A stretch of DNA of 42,498 nucleotides from Methylobacterium sp. J-030 (GTDB taxonomy: Bacteria > Pseudomonadota > Alphaproteobacteria > Rhizobiales > Beijerinckiaceae), in assembly GCF_022829545.1 (NCBI RefSeq), contig NZ_JAKSYM010000030.1, positions 1 to 42,498 on the forward strand, given 5' to 3'. Shown piece by piece: positions 33,534 to 41,979 of this stretch (the stretch's first letter is position 1; the number at the start of each line of letters is the position of its first letter). The notes beneath the pieces were generated by a model, which did not search any database, was not told the origin of the DNA, and saw only the letters and a list, made by a program, of their open reading frames with translations. The position numbers and the translations under genes were made by a program.

Positions 33534-34986
33534 TCAGGCCGCCGCGCCGAGGGGCGTGCCGCGGGTCCGCGCGCTCAGCCGCCGCCCGTGGGCGATCGTC
33601 TCGGCTACGAGGGCTTCGATGTCCCGCGCGTCGGTGCGATGGTTGACGAGGGCGGCACGGATCGCCGGTAGGCCACCGATGCGGGTGAGTGAGGGTGCGA
33701 CCCGCCCGCCGGCGTGCAGGGCCTCGACGATGGCGGCGTTGACGTCGTGGCCCACCTCCGCCCTGTAGCCGAAGCACACGATGTTGAGATCCGTCGGCGC
33801 CAGGAGTTCGAGTTCGGGCTGCGCGGCCACCAGCGCGGCGAGAGATTGGGCCAAGTCGCAGCTGCGCTGCACCACGCGGCCCAGCGCATCCGCGCCGTGG
33901 ACCTTCAGCGTCATCCAGACCTTGAGCGCCCGGAAGCCGCGAGACAGATCGGGACCGAGATCGCAGGGCCACCAGGATCCCGCCGTGAGGCCAGTCTCGG
34001 CGCGGCTTAGATAGGCGGCCTCGCCCGCGAAGGCGGTCCGAAGCCGGTGGCCGTCCCGCACCATGACGCAGCCCGCATCGTAGGGAACCTGCCCCCATTT
34101 GTGCCAGTCGAAGGCCACCGAATTCGCCCGTTCGAGGCCGCAGGCCGGGCGCCAGGGCTGCGAGCGCTCCGAACGCCCCATCGACGTGCAGGCTCATCCC
34201 CTCGCTGGCGGCGAGGTCGGCCAGCGCGTCCAGGTCGTCGATGGCGCCGGTATCGACCGTGCCCGCCGTCCCGATCACCAGGAAGGGCAAGGCCCCCGCC
34301 GCCCGGTCGACCGCGATGCGCGTACTGAGGTCCGGGAGCCTGATGCGGAAGGACGGGTCGGTGGGCACGAGGCGCAGGTGGTCGGCGCCGATTCCGGCCA
34401 TGTCGAGCGCCCGGGCCACGCATCCGTGCACGGCCGCCGAGGCGTAGGCGGTGAGCTGGCGACCGTGGGCACACAGACCTGTCCTGCGCGTGCCTGCTCC
34501 GAGCGTCCGGGTCCGCGTGACGAGGACCGCGATGAAGCTCGCCATCGAGGTGCCGGTCACGAACAATCCGTCCGCCCCCTCGGGCAGGCCGAGGAACTCG
34601 TGGCTCCAGCCGATCACCTCGCGCTCGATCTCGATCGCCATGTGATCGCGGCCGCCGACATTGGCGTTGAGGCCGGCCGCCAGCATCTCGGCCAGCATGC
34701 CGACCGGGGATCCACCGCCCTGCACCCAGCCCATGAAGCCGGGATGCGTGTTGCCGCTGCCGTAGGGCAGGATGTCGGACTCGAATTCGGCGCAGACATC
34801 AGCGGGCGCGCCGCCGGCCCGCGGCAAGGCGGACCGGTGCCGGTCCCGCAGGGTCTGCGAGGGGGGCTGCCACACGCGCTGCTCGCTCAGCCCCTGCAGG
34901 TGGCCGCAGAGGAGGCGCAGCATCGCCTCCGCCTGATGGCGGAAGGCGTCTCAATCCTCGGGATCGAGCGTCTCAGTGCGGTCCAT
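33534..34986 (-). pseudogene. Group II PLP-dependent (aromatic amino acid) decarboxylase, broken
   Basis: The frame begins ATG at 34986 (MDRTETLDPED), but codon 12 is TGA (34953-34951) where relatives have Trp (EDWDAFR). A downstream ATG at 34923 could restart it. The protein then shows NTHPGFMGWVQGGGSPVGM, FVTGTSMASFIAVLV and SLHVDGAFGALAALAPGLRP. Around 34130 the frame shifts, and a second frame continues LERANSVAFDWHKWGQVPYDAG, with the PLP-binding Lys in DWHKW, through to the C-terminus at 33534. The two lesions together imply a pseudogene, unless the shift is a sequencing error. Intact relatives decarboxylate aromatic amino acids or glutamate-type substrates. Confidence 0.85.
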
Positions 34987-35087
34987 ATCGCGCCCCCGGG
35001 ATCCGAAACCGTCGGCACATGACCGCGTGCGCCGACGGGCAGGCCCCGTCTCCAATCGATCGTGACGGGCTTCCGCACGGATCGAAC

Positions 35088-35103
35088 CTGTCAAACTTGA
35101 CAG
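35088..35103. promoter_or_regulatory. 16-bp palindrome between decarboxylase and ATP-grasp genes
   Basis: CTGTCAAACTTGACAG has perfect 7-bp arms around AC. It lies in the divergent intergenic region, 78 bp before the ATP-grasp start at 35181 and about 100 bp before the decarboxylase start. The length and symmetry are typical of a dimeric repressor site such as TetR, MarR or LysR. No candidate regulator is adjacent. Confidence 0.45.
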
Positions 35104-35180
35104 TTTCGGGGCGGCATCGCCGCGCGCATGCTGTCCGCACGATCAGGGCAGTGTCACGATCTGCGACAAGCGAGCCGTTT

Positions 35181-36419
35181 ATGGACGCGGTTTTCCCCTA
35201 CACCTCGAAGGCGGCCTTCGGTTCCATCGCGCCCGGAGGTCTGGTCGCGGACGGCCAGAAATCCCGGCCCGCGCTCGATCTCGATCGCCCCTCTGCGCCC
35301 GCCCTGGAGGCCCGCGCCTTCACGGAGATCGTCCGGGCGAGCGGGCTCGGACCGGCGGCCCTCACTCTGTCGTTTGCGCGCCTCGCCTTCGGTCCCGGCA
35401 GCCTCAGCTTCTCCGATTTCGTCGGATTGCGGCTGTACGATCCGGAGTTCCGGACAGTCGGTGGTCTTTACAGATTCGTCGGTCGGCGGCGCAACCGCGA
35501 ACTCTGCCTGACGGCGAACTACCGCCACGACTGGCTTGGGCTGATGTCCGACAAGGTGGCGGCCCTCGGCTACCTCGCGGCCCACGGCCTCCCGACGATC
35601 CCGATCCGGGCGATCTACGCGCCGCAGCTTTCGGCGGGCTCCGAGCGGATCCTGGCCGACCGCCGGACGCTCGAAGCCTTCCTGCTCGATCCGGGCCACT
35701 ATCCGCTGTTCGGCAAACCGGTCGCGGGTTTCCAAAGCCTCGGCACGATCGCCCTCGGCCGCTGCCATCCGGGCGCCCGCATGCTCGAACGGCACGATGG
35801 AAGCCTGCTCGCCCTCGATGACCTCGTCGAGGCGATCGATGCGGGCTTCCGCGACGGCTACCTGTTCCAGCCGTTCGCCGCCCCCGATCCGGCCATCGCC
35901 GCGCTCAGCGGCCCCCGCCTCGCGACGATCCGCCTCCTGACGCTGGCGAGCCAGGGTGGGCCGAGGCTGTTCCGGGCGGCCTGGAAGCTGCCGGCGGGGA
36001 GCAACGCGGCCGATAACTACTGGCGCGGCGGCAACCTGCTCGGCCAGATCGACTTAGCAACGGGCGCCCTCGGGCGTGTAGTCTCGGGGACCGGCCCGGC
36101 CCTGCATGCGCACGGGCACCACCCGGATACCGGAGCCTCGTTCGCCGGGGTCCGCCATCCGCACTGGGCGGCGACCTGCGCCCTGGCGCTCGAAGGGGCA
36201 CGCCTGATGCGGCACGTCCCGCTGATCGGCTGGGACATCGCCTGCACGTCCGACGGACCGGTCATCGTGGAGATGAACGAGACCCCGGACTTCTTCCTCG
36301 TGCAACTCGCCGACCGCCGGGGCGTACTGAGCCCGGAATTCGACGCCTTCCTGGCCGAGCAGCGCGCCAGTGCCGTCGCCCACCGGCGAAACGTGCGTCG
36401 CACGATCGAAACACTGTAA
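35181..36419 (+). CDS. Sugar-transfer-associated ATP-grasp family protein
   Basis: A 412-residue cytoplasmic protein. The C-terminal half shows the ATP-grasp pattern: LFGKPVAGFQSLG in the middle (nucleotide-binding lysine region), RLATIRLLTL, a metal-binding VIVEMNETPDFF near the C-terminus, and PLIGWDIACTSDG before it. This order matches the family often found in cell-surface polysaccharide loci, whose reactions are poorly known. The open frame runs upstream to 35019, but I start it at ATG 35181 (MDAVFPYTSKAAFGS) because the extra segment is Arg/His-rich and holds the palindrome. Its neighbours do not form an obvious surface cluster. Confidence 0.75.
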   Translation: MDAVFPYTSKAAFGSIAPGGLVADGQKSRPALDLDRPSAPALEARAFTEIVRASGLGPAALTLSFARLAFGPGSLSFSDFVGLRLYDPEFRTVGGLYRFVGRRRNRELCLTANYRHDWLGLMSDKVAALGYLAAHGLPTIPIRAIYAPQLSAGSERILADRRTLEAFLLDPGHYPLFGKPVAGFQSLGTIALGRCHPGARMLERHDGSLLALDDLVEAIDAGFRDGYLFQPFAAPDPAIAALSGPRLATIRLLTLASQGGPRLFRAAWKLPAGSNAADNYWRGGNLLGQIDLATGALGRVVSGTGPALHAHGHHPDTGASFAGVRHPHWAATCALALEGARLMRHVPLIGWDIACTSDGPVIVEMNETPDFFLVQLADRRGVLSPEFDAFLAEQRASAVAHRRNVRRTIETL

Positions 36420-36436
36420 CGCCGGCTCCGATCGCA

Positions 36437-36616
36437 ATGGGCAAGCTGCCGCTCAATCTTACGGACACCTACCGCGCCGGGATCCGTACGTCGCGGGGCG
36501 CGACGCCCGAGAGCAGTCGGCTCGCCTGGATGAAACTGGTCGTTCTGGTCGTACTGACCCTCCTCGCGTCCCTCGGGCTATACTACGCCCGTCTGAAGCA
36601 TTGGCTCGTGCTCTGA
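36437..36616 (+). CDS. Small one-helix membrane protein
   Basis: A 59-residue frame, ATG 36437 to TGA 36614-36616. Residues 1-30 are polar (MGKLPLNLTDTYRAGIRTSR). Residues 33-51 form one hydrophobic helix (KLVVLVVLTLLASLGLYYA), followed by a short RLKHWLVL tail. It lies 17 bp after the ATP-grasp stop, so it is probably co-transcribed and may anchor or assist that protein. Codon usage resembles that of the flanking genes. No family recognised. Confidence 0.55.
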   Translation: MGKLPLNLTDTYRAGIRTSRGATPESSRLAWMKLVVLVVLTLLASLGLYYARLKHWLVL

Positions 36617-36709
36617 GTCGGAGGTGCCATGGCCCACATCGTGCACGGATAGCCCCGCGGAGCTTTGGGGATAGGGCGCGATGCTTCTCCGCCATGACAG
36701 GCAGGCCCC

Positions 36710-36850
36710 GCTATCGGGGAGCGCTGGCGCATCGGGGCGGCTTTCAACCGCCTCAAAGATTTTCGTCGCATCGCCACCCACTACGATAAGCGCGCCCGCA
36801 ACTACGCCTCAGCCCTCGCTCTGGCCGCCGTCGTCGCGTTCTGGTGCTGA
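36710..36850 (+). pseudogene. C-terminal remnant of another IS5-type transposase
   Basis: The frame from about 36719 reads ERWRIGAAFNRLKDFRRIA and THYDKRARNYASALALAAVVAFWC, then TGA. This is the classic transposase tail (E-x6-RLKDxRRIATxYDK) that contains the last catalytic Glu. No upstream DDE core is present. It is a different lineage from the complete element at 26227-27144. Confidence 0.85.
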
Positions 36851-36954
36851 TCGAGTCCAGGCCCTAGCGCTTGCGACCGAGCATTCCGCCGAACCTTCGC
36901 CGCAGAGCGCGGCGAGGGTGCACGACTGTGCAACGTAGCTCAGGCAGAACAGCG

Positions 36955-37191
36955 ATGAGACGCTCGATCCTGGCCGCGACAGCCCTCGCGGCCCTCATTA
37001 CCAGCACGCTCGCGCAGAATGCGCCGGCGCCCGCGGACAAGCCAGGGACTGGTTCAGTCCAAGGCGATGATACGATGACGGACGTCGACCCTGAGCTATT
37101 GGCGGGCTGCAAGCGAGAGGCTGCACAGAAGAAGCTCAAGGGCGCAGAGCGCGCGACGTTCATGAACACGTGCGTCGAGCCGGAGGATTGA
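36955..37191 (+). CDS. Small secreted protein with a PsiF-like repeat
   Basis: A 78-residue protein with a signal peptide (MRRSILAATALAALITSTLAQ). The mature chain ends with CKREAAQKKLKGAERATFMNTC, which follows the C...A..KKLKG.ER..FM..C pattern of the PsiF phosphate-starvation-type repeat with its two cysteines. Only one repeat is present. Start ATG 36955 is favoured over the upstream in-frame start at 36871 because it begins the signal peptide. The role of PsiF-like proteins is not established. Confidence 0.7.
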   Translation: MRRSILAATALAALITSTLAQNAPAPADKPGTGSVQGDDTMTDVDPELLAGCKREAAQKKLKGAERATFMNTCVEPED

Positions 37192-37386
37192 TTACCGATG
37201 GCCCAAGCTGCTGCGTTTCCCGGCGAGCGTCCATGACAACCGAGTCGACGCTGATGGCCTTACCGGACAACTCCTCGACCGCGTCCGGCCGGGCAGCGTG
37301 CCAAAACTGAAGCCCGATCCGCAGAAGCTTGCTGGGTACAGGGCGTTGCGGCCGGGCGGAGGATCCTGACGGGTAAAGGTCCGCTA

Positions 37387-37773
37387 GTGCATAAGTCAAA
37401 ATATCGATCGGCAGCTCCGAACGGCGATCAGGTCGCACCGATATTCAAACCCGTTTCTAGATCCTTGGCTGCATTCACGGGGGGCGTATGCTTGTTAATT
37501 TTTGGACTTGGTGCAGCGGAGGCTGAACCGGATTGCCCAGCTGTATTGCGAATGCATGGCCTACTGCGCTGGAGCAGCGGGCAGTGCGCGTTCGCGCAGT
37601 ATAACCCTGCGGTCGTGGAAGACGCCAAACGCTGCTTCAACCAGCTCGGCTCGTCCGTAGCCGCCCCGCTGATGTATGCGGGACGTGAGCAGTTCGAGCG
37701 GATGGCGGCATCAGAGGGGAGGGAGGCGTCCTGCCGGGAGATCGCTCGGAAGTTTCCGATGGTCGTGCGGTAG
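37387..37773 (+). CDS. Small secreted protein of unknown function
   Basis: A 128-residue product beginning at GTG 37387. Residues about 24-46 (SRSLAAFTGGVCLLIFGLGAAEA) resemble a signal peptide with AEA cleavage. The mature part carries several cysteines (PDCPAVL, GQCAFAQY, AKRCFNQL, ASCREIA) that could form disulfides. It may be a small periplasmic enzyme accessory or toxin-like protein. No family recognised. The preceding 37192-37386 interval is empty. Confidence 0.5.
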   Translation: MHKSKYRSAAPNGDQVAPIFKPVSRSLAAFTGGVCLLIFGLGAAEAEPDCPAVLRMHGLLRWSSGQCAFAQYNPAVVEDAKRCFNQLGSSVAAPLMYAGREQFERMAASEGREASCREIARKFPMVVR

Positions 37774-37836
37774 CCTGCTGGTCGAAGTAACCGCCCAAAC
37801 GCCGCAGGAATGAGAGTGCACGAGACGCACCTTCGT

Positions 37837-39975
37837 TCAAAAATCTGCGTGCAATCGCGAGGCGAAGAAGTGTGCCGGCCCACGGTCCCGGTTGTAGTTC
37901 GGGTTGTTTACGAACTGGTAGTCGAAGGTCAAGGTGACGAACTTCGTCAGGTTGATCGCGTAGTAGGTCTCGACCGCCCGCTCGGTGCCGTAGCGTAGTT
38001 GCCCGTCGCCGACCAGCAGACCGTAGTAGCCCGCCGCGAAGGCCGCCCGGTGCGAGGGCGAGAGACCGTTCATCGCCGCGCCCAGCCCCACCGTGTCGCC
38101 GGGCCGGTCCCAGGCTGTACCCTTCAGCGACAGGCCGCCGGAGAAGCTCTGGTCGATGTCGGTGAACGACAGGCTGGTGGTGCGCCCGTCATTCAGGCTG
38201 GCACGGGCGAACAAGCCTAGATCCGGGGTCAGCGCCTGCTCCAGGTTGACGTAGCCGCCGGTCTTGCGCCGCGGCTTGCTGGTGACGACGGCGGCCGTGT
38301 TGATGTCGTCGAAGATGCCGAGCTGAGTCAGCGTCACGATCTCGCGGTTGTTGGCCACGTTGCCGACGTTCGAGAACACCCCCAGCCGCAGCTTGCCCGA
38401 CTGATCCAGCCACGGCAGGACGTAGCGACCCTCGAACTCGGCGTTCAGCCCCGCCCGCTCGAACACCCGCGGGTCGAGCACGTCGCTGTTCTGCTCCTTG
38501 GGAACCTGCGTCGCGGCGGCGCGCACGGCGAACTTCGCCTGATTGTACTCGGCGTAGACACCCTGGGTGAAGCCGGGCAGGTTGGCCGGGAAATCCCAGG
38601 CCGAGGAACCCCACAGCGACCAGTTGAAGAAGTCGACCCGCGGGTCGTGCGCGTAGATGTTGCCGTCGAAGAAGTCGCCCAGCGCGAACTTGCCGGCGAG
38701 CAGCGTGATCCGGTTCACGTCGCGGCGGGTGGCGACTTGGTTCGGGCCGTCCGGCACATCCTCGGTCTCGCCGCCGAGGTTGATCGTCTGCTTGATGTAG
38801 TAGCGGTTCGAGCGCAGCCGCGGATACGGCGCGCCGGCCTTCTGCGCCTCGCCGTTGACGAAGCCGGCCACGCCGTGCGTGCCCGACAGGCCGAAGCCCT
38901 GGCTGAACTCGGGGTTGTAGTACAGCTCGGTCGTGTCGGTGACTTTGAGCCCGAGGAAGATCGTGGCGGTGGTGGTCTGGCGGGCTTGGTGCGGGATCAG
39001 GCTGTTGTCGCCTACGTAGGGTGACCGGAAGCCGGGCGTCCCCTGTGCGATGAGTGTGGTCTGCCCATGCAGGGAGTAGCGGTCCGAGTTCCCGTCGTCC
39101 GGATCATGCGGCGCGATCTCGGCCGGGTCCGGCGGCACGCGCAGCCCGCCGGGGAACCACATCAGCCGCAGGAATAGCTGGTGCGCGTTGAAGTTCGCCT
39201 GTGTGCCGACCGGGCCGCCGGCGTCGCCCGGGACGGAACCCAAGGAGAAGCGCCGGCTGTTGCCGAAGTCGAGGTAGCGATAGTCGAGACCGAGTGCGAG
39301 GCTTTCGGTGATCGCGTACTGTACGCCCGCGCCGATGTTGAAGCCGATGAAGCTCACCTCATGCTTGGCGACGTTCAGTGCGCCGGTGTCGATGTCAGGG
39401 TAGTTGCCGATGAAGCGGGCGTTGGTTCCCGAGAGCCCGAAGGCGCCGTAGACGAGATAGCGCTCGAAGCTGTAGCCGAGGCGCGCGCGGAGCGAGCCGA
39501 ACACATCGGTCTTGGCGCGGATGATATTGAAGGCGTCGGCGTCCTCGTAGCCGAAACCGGTGATGGTCGAGGGGAGCGGCCGTTTGAGGTTGGAGGCGCT
39601 GAGATCGGCCTCGACGCCGTAGACCCATGGGCCGGTCTGCCAGTTGTAGCCGCCGAAGGCCCCGCCGACGATCGTGGTCGCGGTGGTGCCCTGATCGCGC
39701 CGTCCGGTGCCGTCGCCACTCATGAAGCTCGGGACGGCGCGCCCGCCTACCGTGGTCCGGCTGAAGGCGTAGTCGCCGTAGGCGCCGCTGGCGCTGCCCT
39801 GCAGGCCGATGTAGCCGCCCGACCAGTCGGTGTAGTTCGACCCTTCCGCTATTGGGTGCGGTACCGCGAGGTCAGCTGCTGCCACGGCTGAGGCGTAGCT
39901 CAACTGACCAACAGCGAGGACTTTGATCCAGGCCCGGAGGCGGAATGGATCGGATTGAGAGGATGCGCGCGTCAT
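37837..39975 (-). CDS. Outer-membrane fusion porin (Omp25-like barrel + OprB-like carbohydrate porin)
   Basis: A 712-residue outer-membrane protein. A signal peptide (residues 1-34) ends in AVAAA. Residues about 47-270 form an Omp25/OmpA-type eight-strand barrel: NYTDWSGGYIGLQG, GSLRARLGYSFERYLVYG, YAITESLALGLDYRYLDFG. A linker (about 272-300) leads into an OprB-like porin (residues about 300-712) with YNPEFSQGFGLSG, NRITLLAGKFALGDFFDGN and AAGYYGLLVGDGQL. It ends in Phe, the usual barrel signal. A cobalamin riboswitch precedes it in the same orientation with an aptamer end about 120 nt before the start. The SD sequence at ATG 39975 is weak, which fits translational control. Confidence 0.88.
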   Translation of the reverse strand: MTRASSQSDPFRLRAWIKVLAVGQLSYASAVAAADLAVPHPIAEGSNYTDWSGGYIGLQGSASGAYGDYAFSRTTVGGRAVPSFMSGDGTGRRDQGTTATTIVGGAFGGYNWQTGPWVYGVEADLSASNLKRPLPSTITGFGYEDADAFNIIRAKTDVFGSLRARLGYSFERYLVYGAFGLSGTNARFIGNYPDIDTGALNVAKHEVSFIGFNIGAGVQYAITESLALGLDYRYLDFGNSRRFSLGSVPGDAGGPVGTQANFNAHQLFLRLMWFPGGLRVPPDPAEIAPHDPDDGNSDRYSLHGQTTLIAQGTPGFRSPYVGDNSLIPHQARQTTTATIFLGLKVTDTTELYYNPEFSQGFGLSGTHGVAGFVNGEAQKAGAPYPRLRSNRYYIKQTINLGGETEDVPDGPNQVATRRDVNRITLLAGKFALGDFFDGNIYAHDPRVDFFNWSLWGSSAWDFPANLPGFTQGVYAEYNQAKFAVRAAATQVPKEQNSDVLDPRVFERAGLNAEFEGRYVLPWLDQSGKLRLGVFSNVGNVANNREIVTLTQLGIFDDINTAAVVTSKPRRKTGGYVNLEQALTPDLGLFARASLNDGRTTSLSFTDIDQSFSGGLSLKGTAWDRPGDTVGLGAAMNGLSPSHRAAFAAGYYGLLVGDGQLRYGTERAVETYYAINLTKFVTLTFDYQFVNNPNYNRDRGPAHFFASRLHADF

Positions 39976-40050
39976 GACAGGCCGAGCTGTGGCACGTCAC
40001 CGCGAACGAGGCCGATTGCGGCGCGTCCCGAGGGGCACGTCGTCATCGGC

Positions 40051-40107
40051 ACCTGCCGGAACACCCCGTCCGACACGCTTCGCGTGTGACCACGGCTGAC
40101 GGCAGGT
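40051..40107 (-). promoter_or_regulatory. Putative expression platform of the cobalamin riboswitch
   Basis: On the minus strand the aptamer's last P1 strand, ACCTGCCG (complement of 40100-40107), is perfectly complementary to CGGCAGGT further downstream (complement of 40051-40058). Pairing of the two would compete with aptamer P1 closure. This 8-bp alternative helix is the likely switching element, about 75 nt before the porin start. Confidence 0.55.
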
Positions 40108-40270
40108 CTCCTGGCTCGCGGGTCAATGCCCTGCACCGTCTTCCCGGATGATCCATCCAGTGACCTCGTGGTGAAGGCTCGCCGCTTACAGTTGCGGGGG
40201 CAGCTGCGGCATCAGGCTTACGCCATCACCGCATTCCCTTTTGATCCCCGGAGGGAACCGTCAGGTTTAC
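40096..40270 (-). ncRNA. Cobalamin riboswitch
   Basis: Read on the minus strand, the RNA starts with GGTTCCC and an AAAAGGGAATGCGGTG stretch. The B12 box GCCCCCGCAACTGTAAGCGG is the complement of 40182-40201. Next come CCGGGAAGACGGTGC and finally GAGCCAGGAGACCTGCC (complement of 40101-40117). These are the invariant elements of the AdoCbl/MeCbl aptamer in the right order and spacing. It lies upstream of the 712-residue porin gene, with no gene in between, so the porin should be repressed when B12 is plentiful. Confidence 0.95.
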
Positions 40271-40847
40271 GAATACGTAACCACGGTAGCGGCGGTCAAT
40301 ATACGCGGCGAACAAGCTCGCTCAAATTCGGGCCACATTGCACGGTAAGAGGAAATACAAGGACGAGTGTGGTCAAATGGACACGGCTTCATTCAGATTA
40401 TAATCGTTATAATCAACCCATACAGAAGCGTCCTCTTACTCTTGCCTCGACACAAGGCGACACTGGGTTTGCATAGCCGTCAATCACGCTTCAATAGGAT
40501 GCTCGCCGGCGCTGCTCGGATGTATGATCGCCGGGTTCGACGTTACAGAAACTTGCTACCCGAGTGCGTATTGAACGCGTTCGCCTGCCGAATGTAGCCG
40601 ACCGCCGTCCGCGCTCGGCCGCCTCGATGATGTAGCCACCTGCCCGATCACGATCCGGTGCTCAGAGAGCATCAGACATGTGACGGAAACTGTCGGGATT
40701 AAAGCTCAGCTTCGTGCCGCGATCCGGCTTCTGATCGAGGCTGGTCGCGTTCGATCAGGCCGCGCATCGAAGTGCGTGAAGCAGGCGGTGCGCGTTTCCC
40801 CACGTCATCGCCACGTGCGGAAATCGGGGGTGATGCCGTCCTAGACG
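40271..40847. other. Intergenic region with AT-rich repeat
   Basis: No convincing gene. GATTATAATC (40396-40405) is a perfect palindrome followed at once by GTTATAATC (40406-40414), giving two TATAATC units that could overlap a promoter for the riboswitch transcript or the glycosyltransferase. A 54-codon frame from GTG 40680 to TAG 40842, just before the glycosyltransferase, has no family motif and is kept here at low confidence. Confidence 0.4.
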
Positions 40848-41939
40848 ATGAACCTGCGGAACCTTCAGTACCCGTTTTTATTTGAAATCCCCGTCCTGAA
40901 GGACATGGCCGGCCTTGTTGGGCTATTGAGGCGCGATCCGAGCGGCTGGCCAGCGGACAGACCAGTCATCGGCCTATTCCTCAACCTCGATCCTCCGATC
41001 CTCTACTGTCAGCCGAGGCCACGGCCGTTCGGAGTAGCGCATCACTTCGCCGCCCGATTCCCGGATAGAGGGTTCGTCTTCTTGGTGCCGATCACAATGA
41101 GCCTTGAACGCAAGCTCAACGCGCTCACGCTCGCCGCCCAGCACCGCCGGTTCCGTAAGACGCACACCGGCGCGCGCCTCGTCATCCTAGCCAACACCCG
41201 CGATGAAGAGGAGCTGCTGCGACGTCTCGGAGTAGACGTGCAGTATGCCCCGCAGAACATGTTCGTCGACGAGGGCATGTACCACCCAATCCCAGAGCGC
41301 GCGCGACGGTTCGATGCAATCTACAACGCTCAGCTCGCGCCCTTTAAACGGCATGAGCTTGCACGCACTCTACCGAGCTGCGCCTACGTGACGAAGATGT
41401 TCACCACGTGGTCGCCGCAGCTCAAGCGGCAGCATCTGCGCAAGTTTGTTCGTGGCCTGCCGTACAACCATGTGATCTTGAACGACGTGACCTCGGATGA
41501 CATCGTACCTATGGATCACGTGCAGGTGAACGAGGCGATGGCATCGGCTCACGTCGGCCTGTGTCTGTCTGGCCTTGAGGGCGCGATGTACGCGAGCGTC
41601 GAATATCTGCTGGCGGGGTTGCCGGTGGTATCGACGCGTAGCCGGGGTGGGCGCGACGTCTTCTTCCACCCGGACACGACCTTGATTGTAGACGACAATC
41701 CGCGTGCCGTGCAGGATGGCGTAGCAGCGATGAAAGCGCGCGAACTACCCGCAGACTACGTGCGCGCCACGACCTTGCGCCTGATCGCCGAGGAGCGCGC
41801 GCCCTTCAATGGCTTCATCGACGGTCTGCGGGGGTGCCAGATCGAGCGCACGGACCCCCGGTGGTCGTTCGAGTACGCGCACAAGCTCGCTCGGTTCGGC
41901 CCCGTATCCGAGTTCGAGGCACGGGTTCGCACGCGTTAG
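40848..41939 (+). CDS. Glycosyltransferase (GT4-like)
   Basis: A 363-residue protein without signal peptide. The C-terminal half contains LSGLEGAMYASVEYLLAGLPVVSTRSRGGRDVFF (residues about 240-275), the donor-binding E-x7-E motif of GT4 enzymes followed by PVVSTxxGG. The N-terminal half lacks a clear acceptor motif. It probably transfers a sugar from a nucleotide donor to a surface polysaccharide or lipid. It stands alone, convergent with the partial dioxygenase gene. ATG 40848 follows a short upstream frame by 3 bp; the ribosome site is weak. Confidence 0.75.
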   Translation: MNLRNLQYPFLFEIPVLKDMAGLVGLLRRDPSGWPADRPVIGLFLNLDPPILYCQPRPRPFGVAHHFAARFPDRGFVFLVPITMSLERKLNALTLAAQHRRFRKTHTGARLVILANTRDEEELLRRLGVDVQYAPQNMFVDEGMYHPIPERARRFDAIYNAQLAPFKRHELARTLPSCAYVTKMFTTWSPQLKRQHLRKFVRGLPYNHVILNDVTSDDIVPMDHVQVNEAMASAHVGLCLSGLEGAMYASVEYLLAGLPVVSTRSRGGRDVFFHPDTTLIVDDNPRAVQDGVAAMKARELPADYVRATTLRLIAEERAPFNGFIDGLRGCQIERTDPRWSFEYAHKLARFGPVSEFEARVRTR

Positions 41940-41979
41940 GGACTTCTGCTCCTACGTCTCACGATCCCGCGCCGAGCTT

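Noticed and set aside
36952..36960. Longer form of the PsiF-like gene starting at 36871
   Set aside because: The extra residues are Arg-rich and would bury the signal peptide that starts at ATG 36955.
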